Shown: piece after piece, positions 6,473 through 9,795 of the stretch
Numbering within the stretch: the first letter of the stretch is position 1
Layout: each line of letters starts with the position of its first letter
Origin: Bacteroidota bacterium
GTDB lineage: Bacteria > Bacteroidota > Bacteroidia > B-17B0 > Aurantibacillaceae
Direction: 5' to 3'
Assembly: GCA_025359355.1 (NCBI GenBank)
Contig: JANYGR010000558.1
Location: forward strand, 1 to 9,795
DNA: 9,795 nt
Program-made: the position numbers and the translations under genes
The notes under the pieces: model-generated
What the model was told of the DNA's origin: nothing
The model's database searches: none
What the model saw: only the letters and a program-made list of their open reading frames with translations

Positions 6473-7042
6473 TTAGTATCTTATACCGTCATCCTTAAGA
6501 TATACTTCCAAAGTATTTGCATCTAAGATAACATAAGGATATCCACTTTCTCCTTGAATTTTCCAAACCAATTTATAATTTTTTGGTTGAAAGCTCGATC
6601 CCGAGTTTAAATCATAAATTCCTAAGCGATAAGAAATGCATGTTTTGCTAAAATCAATGGCGTGTATTGAAGTTGTTATTGCTGATTCATAGCTTATGGT
6701 TGGGGTTAAATTAAAATTAATAGAACCGAAATCTAAATAGTTTAAACTAACAATAGAGCCTCCATTACGTCTGTTAAAATTTACTTGACTTGTAAAAACT
6801 TTTAAGGTTTTGTAAAACACATTGCATCTAACAACCCAACCATATTGATCGGAAGTTATTTTGTAAACTTGTAATTCGGGACGATTGTTCAGAGTATCTA
6901 TTAATGCCGAATCGCCCAATGTAATGGGATCAACAAGATGGCTTCTGTCTGAAAGTTCTGTATAAGTGGTACAAATTTTAGCATCTTTTTTACAAGATAG
7001 TTGTAATACAACAATAGTTAAAATGAGAATAATGTTTTTCAT
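6473..7042 (-). CDS. Small lipoprotein with a PepSY-like C-terminal half
   Basis: This 189-residue protein begins with a short lipoprotein signal (MKNIILILTIVVLQLSC). Cys17 is the predicted lipidated residue, followed at once by KKD, an arrangement often seen after the lipid Cys in Bacteroidota lipoproteins. Residues 113-187 look like a PepSY/FTP fold: TPTISYESAITTSI (113-126, the ISxExAI helix), KLVWKIQG (157-164, a central strand) and VILDANTLEVYLKDDGIRY (171-189, the DAxTxEV strand pair). Two further Cys residues (24 and 73) and a third at 135 could form disulfides. PepSY domains occur in protease propeptides and in secreted proteins thought to restrain peptidases; that is family knowledge. 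Here the gene follows a subtilisin-like protease gene by only 28 bases. I infer a possible modulator of that protease, but the domain call was made by eye and is not secure. Confidence 0.75.
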   Translation of the reverse strand: MKNIILILTIVVLQLSCKKDAKICTTYTELSDRSHLVDPITLGDSALIDTLNNRPELQVYKITSDQYGWVVRCNVFYKTLKVFTSQVNFNRRNGGSIVSLNYLDFGSINFNLTPTISYESAITTSIHAIDFSKTCISYRLGIYDLNSGSSFQPKNYKLVWKIQGESGYPYVILDANTLEVYLKDDGIRY

Positions 7043-7070
7043 AACTTAGATTTAATTGTTTTAAATATAT

Positions 7071-9795
7071 TTAATCAACCAATACAATTTTCTTAAACAA
7101 ACTTTTTTCTTCACCAGTTAATTTAATCACATAGATTCCTTTCGAATACCCTGATAAATCAATAGTTTCGGCATTAGAAGGTAAGTTGTGTTTTTGTATC
7201 AAGCTACCGTTTATTGAAAAAACTTCTACTGTTTTATATTGATTTACACTTTGAGTAATATGAAAAATCGCTGTGCTTGGGTTTGGATAAATGGCTAATG
7301 TATTATCAAATGTTAGGTTGTTATTAGAGGTTGTGATTAAACCGTCGTATTTTATTTGCGCTTGATTAGCGCCTGCTATCAGGCTTTGTAAACTATCGCC
7401 ACCAAGTATGGCGTAAGCAATTTTAATTGTTTGATTTGGCAAAATAGTATAAGGTCCGGAGCCCATCACATTAATGTTATCACTACCTGTGCCACTAAAA
7501 CCTGCGGCTAAGCGAGGCGTGGAAAGTGTTTTATATTTTTCTTTAGTATCAAATCCATTGGTTAAATCAAAACCGCCAGCTCCACCGGCAATATTATCAA
7601 TGGCATAAAAATTTGGAGGTGCAGTATTTGTTAATAATTTAATACCTGCATATTTCCCGCTTGCACCTGTATAGTAGCAATAGCCCATTTTGGTAGCAGC
7701 ATTGTAAGCACTTCGGTTTTGTCCAAATGTACCGCCATCTATATCCCAATCAGCAAATACACCACCATAAAAATTAGTGATTGTATTGGTTGTACTTGTA
7801 TTTTTAATGAGGTATTCCCATATTACAAATTGTTCGTTAGGTGCTGTTGCCCATGCATAGGTGTTTTGCAACACTTCCACATTAATGGGTGATATAGAAG
7901 TATTATCATTAAAAGTTGCCTTTGTATCAAAATCAGAAGTAAAGGCAGGAACTTGATTTACAATTTTAATAACAGATGAAAAATCAGTATCAGCGGTTGT
8001 GCCATTGGTTCCACGTACACAATCAGAAACTGTATTAGTGTCAGTACCCATCATAAATCCTGCTTCATATAATAAATCAGTTGCTTTGTATTTAAAGCCT
8101 AGGCCTTGTACTTGCGCATCTTGATTGTAACCTATTTTGCCACGACTAGTAGCAGTAGTGTTTACGTCGTTTACAACTATATTAATATAATCTACATTTA
8201 AAAAGATAGTAAAATATTGTTTAGCTTGATAAGCGCCATCTTGCATCAACACTTCAAAAGACAAGCTTTGATTGGTGGGAATAGCACCCGTTAATTTAAA
8301 ACGAAAGGGATCTAAGGTATTGGTAGTAGTAGCTAATGTGTTTATCACTCCTAAAGAGGTCGTGTTGTCAACAATAGTTGCTAAGCCCGAAAGAGGCGTT
8401 ACGCTTACGGTTATCGCAGTTGTAGGGTCTAAATAATTAGTAAAAAGTCCTGTAATAAATAACGTGTCGCCTGTAATAAAAACATTATCATTATGGTCTA
8501 TCGTTTTAATGTCAGTAAACACAACACTTGGCGAAGCAGGGTCGGTAAGTGCTCTATATAAATTAATACGGCCAGTACCTAACTTATTATTGTAAGAAGG
8601 ATTTAATGAATAAATATTATCAGCAGTTACCTTTAATCGTTCTCCTATTTGCAAGCCATTATAAGAGGGAAATTGTTTTTTGACAATTCCTGCAGAACCT
8701 GCAACTACAGGCGATGCCATCGACGTTCCTGTCAATTGTGTATATGAGTTACCAGTCCAGGTAGAATTAACGGCATCTCCTGGAGCACACACATCTACAA
8801 AATAACCATAATTAGAAGAACTGTGTTTAGTATCACCCGCTGTAGTATTTGCAACGGCTAACACATACGTGTAAGCTGCTGGAAAAAAATCGCCATCAGC
8901 GCCATTGTTACCTGCTGCACAAACTACCAAACAATTTTTATTAATGGTTGCATAGGTTACAATGTCTTGTCCGAACTGGCTAGCGCCACCACCGCCCCAA
9001 GAGCAGTTAATGGAGGTACATCCATGGTCTGCTGCATATTTAATGCCTTCATAAGCAGCAATTAAATTTCCACTTGCATCACCAATTTTTACAGGTAAAA
9101 ATTTACAGTTAAATCCTAAACCTGCCCCACCATTAGCATTATCAGTGCTTGCAGCGGCAATGCCACATACATGTACGCCGTGTGCATTTGCTTGGTAGGT
9201 GGGGTCGTTATCATTCATTCCTAAATCCCAACCCATGTAATTATCAATGTAACCATCGCCATCATTATCAATCCCATCAACCACATCATTATAATTACGT
9301 TTGATATTATTAAATAAATCAGAATGAGTGGGGTCAGTTCCCGTATCCGTAATACCAATAACGATGCTCGAATCTCCTTTATTAACTGTCCATGCATTAA
9401 AAGCATTTACGGTTTGTAAATGATATTGATTGGATGCAGTTGCTAAAGGATCGTTTGGATTATAGGTGGTTTTCGGAATAAAGTGAGGTTCGGCATATAC
9501 CAAAATTCCTGATGCTAATAGTTTTGAAATTGCCTTTTCAATAAAATAATTGGAAGTATAATTTAGTTCATAGATTAAGGATAAATCAGCATATTTTTGT
9601 CCAATACTATTTGTTTCTTTTTCAGGAGATTTATTTAAAGGAAATTTTTTGTGTAAATTAATTGCACCAATAGCAGAAGCTAAAGAATTAAACGCTGCGT
9701 GTTCTATCTTGCTATTCGAGCAAATCGACGCATAAGCTGGTTTTACTTTAAGGATAATGGCATTGGCCATATAATCATTAGCAGTAATTGTTGTT
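7071..9795 (-). CDS. Subtilisin-like (S8) serine protease with T9SS sorting domain, N-terminus cut by window edge
   Basis: The frame has an ATG at 9770 but is open for eight more codons (TTITANDY) to the window edge, and the ATG product lacks a signal peptide, so the real start lies outside. Residue numbers here count from that ATG. Residues 1-100 resemble an I9-type propeptide (NAIILKVKPAY ... GILVYAEPHF). The catalytic domain (about 115-410) has Asp142 (TDTGTDPTHSDL), His197 (HGVHVCGIAAAS), oxyanion Asn288 (CAAGNNG) and Ser350 (GTSMASPVVAG), all intact. An Asp-rich loop between Asp and His (DGIDNDGDGYIDN, 165-177) may bind calcium. Residues 415-815 form beta-rich modules, including GVFADWDIDGGTFGQN (670-685). 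Residues 826-899 are the T9SS tail (IYPNPS, VFSINGSLI, KGIYVIKLTG). It is predicted to be an extracellular or surface endopeptidase for proteins, possibly nutritional. A PepSY-like lipoprotein gene follows after 28 bases. Confidence 0.93.
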   Translation of the reverse strand, partial: TTITANDYMANAIILKVKPAYASICSNSKIEHAAFNSLASAIGAINLHKKFPLNKSPEKETNSIGQKYADLSLIYELNYTSNYFIEKAISKLLASGILVYAEPHFIPKTTYNPNDPLATASNQYHLQTVNAFNAWTVNKGDSSIVIGITDTGTDPTHSDLFNNIKRNYNDVVDGIDNDGDGYIDNYMGWDLGMNDNDPTYQANAHGVHVCGIAAASTDNANGGAGLGFNCKFLPVKIGDASGNLIAAYEGIKYAADHGCTSINCSWGGGGASQFGQDIVTYATINKNCLVVCAAGNNGADGDFFPAAYTYVLAVANTTAGDTKHSSSNYGYFVDVCAPGDAVNSTWTGNSYTQLTGTSMASPVVAGSAGIVKKQFPSYNGLQIGERLKVTADNIYSLNPSYNNKLGTGRINLYRALTDPASPSVVFTDIKTIDHNDNVFITGDTLFITGLFTNYLDPTTAITVSVTPLSGLATIVDNTTSLGVINTLATTTNTLDPFRFKLTGAIPTNQSLSFEVLMQDGAYQAKQYFTIFLNVDYINIVVNDVNTTATSRGKIGYNQDAQVQGLGFKYKATDLLYEAGFMMGTDTNTVSDCVRGTNGTTADTDFSSVIKIVNQVPAFTSDFDTKATFNDNTSISPINVEVLQNTYAWATAPNEQFVIWEYLIKNTSTTNTITNFYGGVFADWDIDGGTFGQNRSAYNAATKMGYCYYTGASGKYAGIKLLTNTAPPNFYAIDNIAGGAGGFDLTNGFDTKEKYKTLSTPRLAAGFSGTGSDNINVMGSGPYTILPNQTIKIAYAILGGDSLQSLIAGANQAQIKYDGLITTSNNNLTFDNTLAIYPNPSTAIFHITQSVNQYKTVEVFSINGSLIQKHNLPSNAETIDLSGYSKGIYVIKLTGEEKSLFKKIVLVD

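Noticed and set aside
9221..9406. A 61-codon minus-strand frame inside the protease gene
   Set aside because: It covers the Asp-rich loop and catalytic Asp region in another frame; the Met/Ile-rich peptide is the frame-shifted reading of Asp/Asn codons.
1..9795. CRISPR array, tRNA or rRNA genes, insertion sequences, phage or defence genes
   Set aside because: I saw no regularly spaced direct repeats, no cloverleaf with a CCA-proximal acceptor stem, no transposase or integrase, and no nuclease or toxin-antitoxin pair.

Overview
The window looks like chromosomal DNA from a member of the Bacteroidota (Bacteroidia in the broad sense). It is AT-rich. Two predicted secreted enzymes end in the C-terminal sorting module of the type IX secretion system (T9SS), with YPNPS, then a V/I-x-G turn, then a G-IY-x-K/L strand. 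Two short-signal lipoproteins are present, ribosome binding sites are weak, and candidate promoters resemble the phylum's TTG / TAnnTTTG pattern. Nothing in the sequence allows a finer placement.

Plus-strand half (1-3967). The window opens in the last 27 codons of an unidentified gene. A non-coding stretch (85-356) follows, carrying an imperfect palindromic repeat. Next comes a two-gene unit, 357-1679 and 1727-3031. It encodes an SGNH/GDSL-family lipoprotein and a secreted alpha/beta-hydrolase with a T9SS tail. A textbook intrinsic terminator (3056-3090) closes the unit. tatC (3143-3967) then stands alone, encoding the core of the twin-arginine translocase. A second palindromic repeat of similar design (3979-4087) lies between tatC and the convergent minus-strand genes.

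Minus-strand half (9795 down to 4097). Four genes are read in one direction with gaps of 28, 68-69 and 78 bases and no clear terminators between them. They are a large T9SS-exported subtilisin-like protease (its N-terminus lies beyond the right edge), a small lipoprotein with a PepSY-like C-terminal half, purB (adenylosuccinate lyase), and a GT2-type glycosyltransferase. The first two plausibly act together outside the cytoplasm. purB and the glycosyltransferase are cytoplasmic and may share only transcription.

The most notable point is the first lipoprotein. It is clearly built on the Bacteroidota SGNH-hydrolase lipoprotein plan, yet all four family-naming residues appear replaced (Ser to Ala, Gly to Asn, Asn to Asp, His to Gln). 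It sits directly upstream of a hydrolase whose own catalytic residues look intact. Other points of interest are the PepSY-like lipoprotein beside the protease, and two quasi-palindromic intergenic repeats that each begin 12-13 bases after a stop codon.
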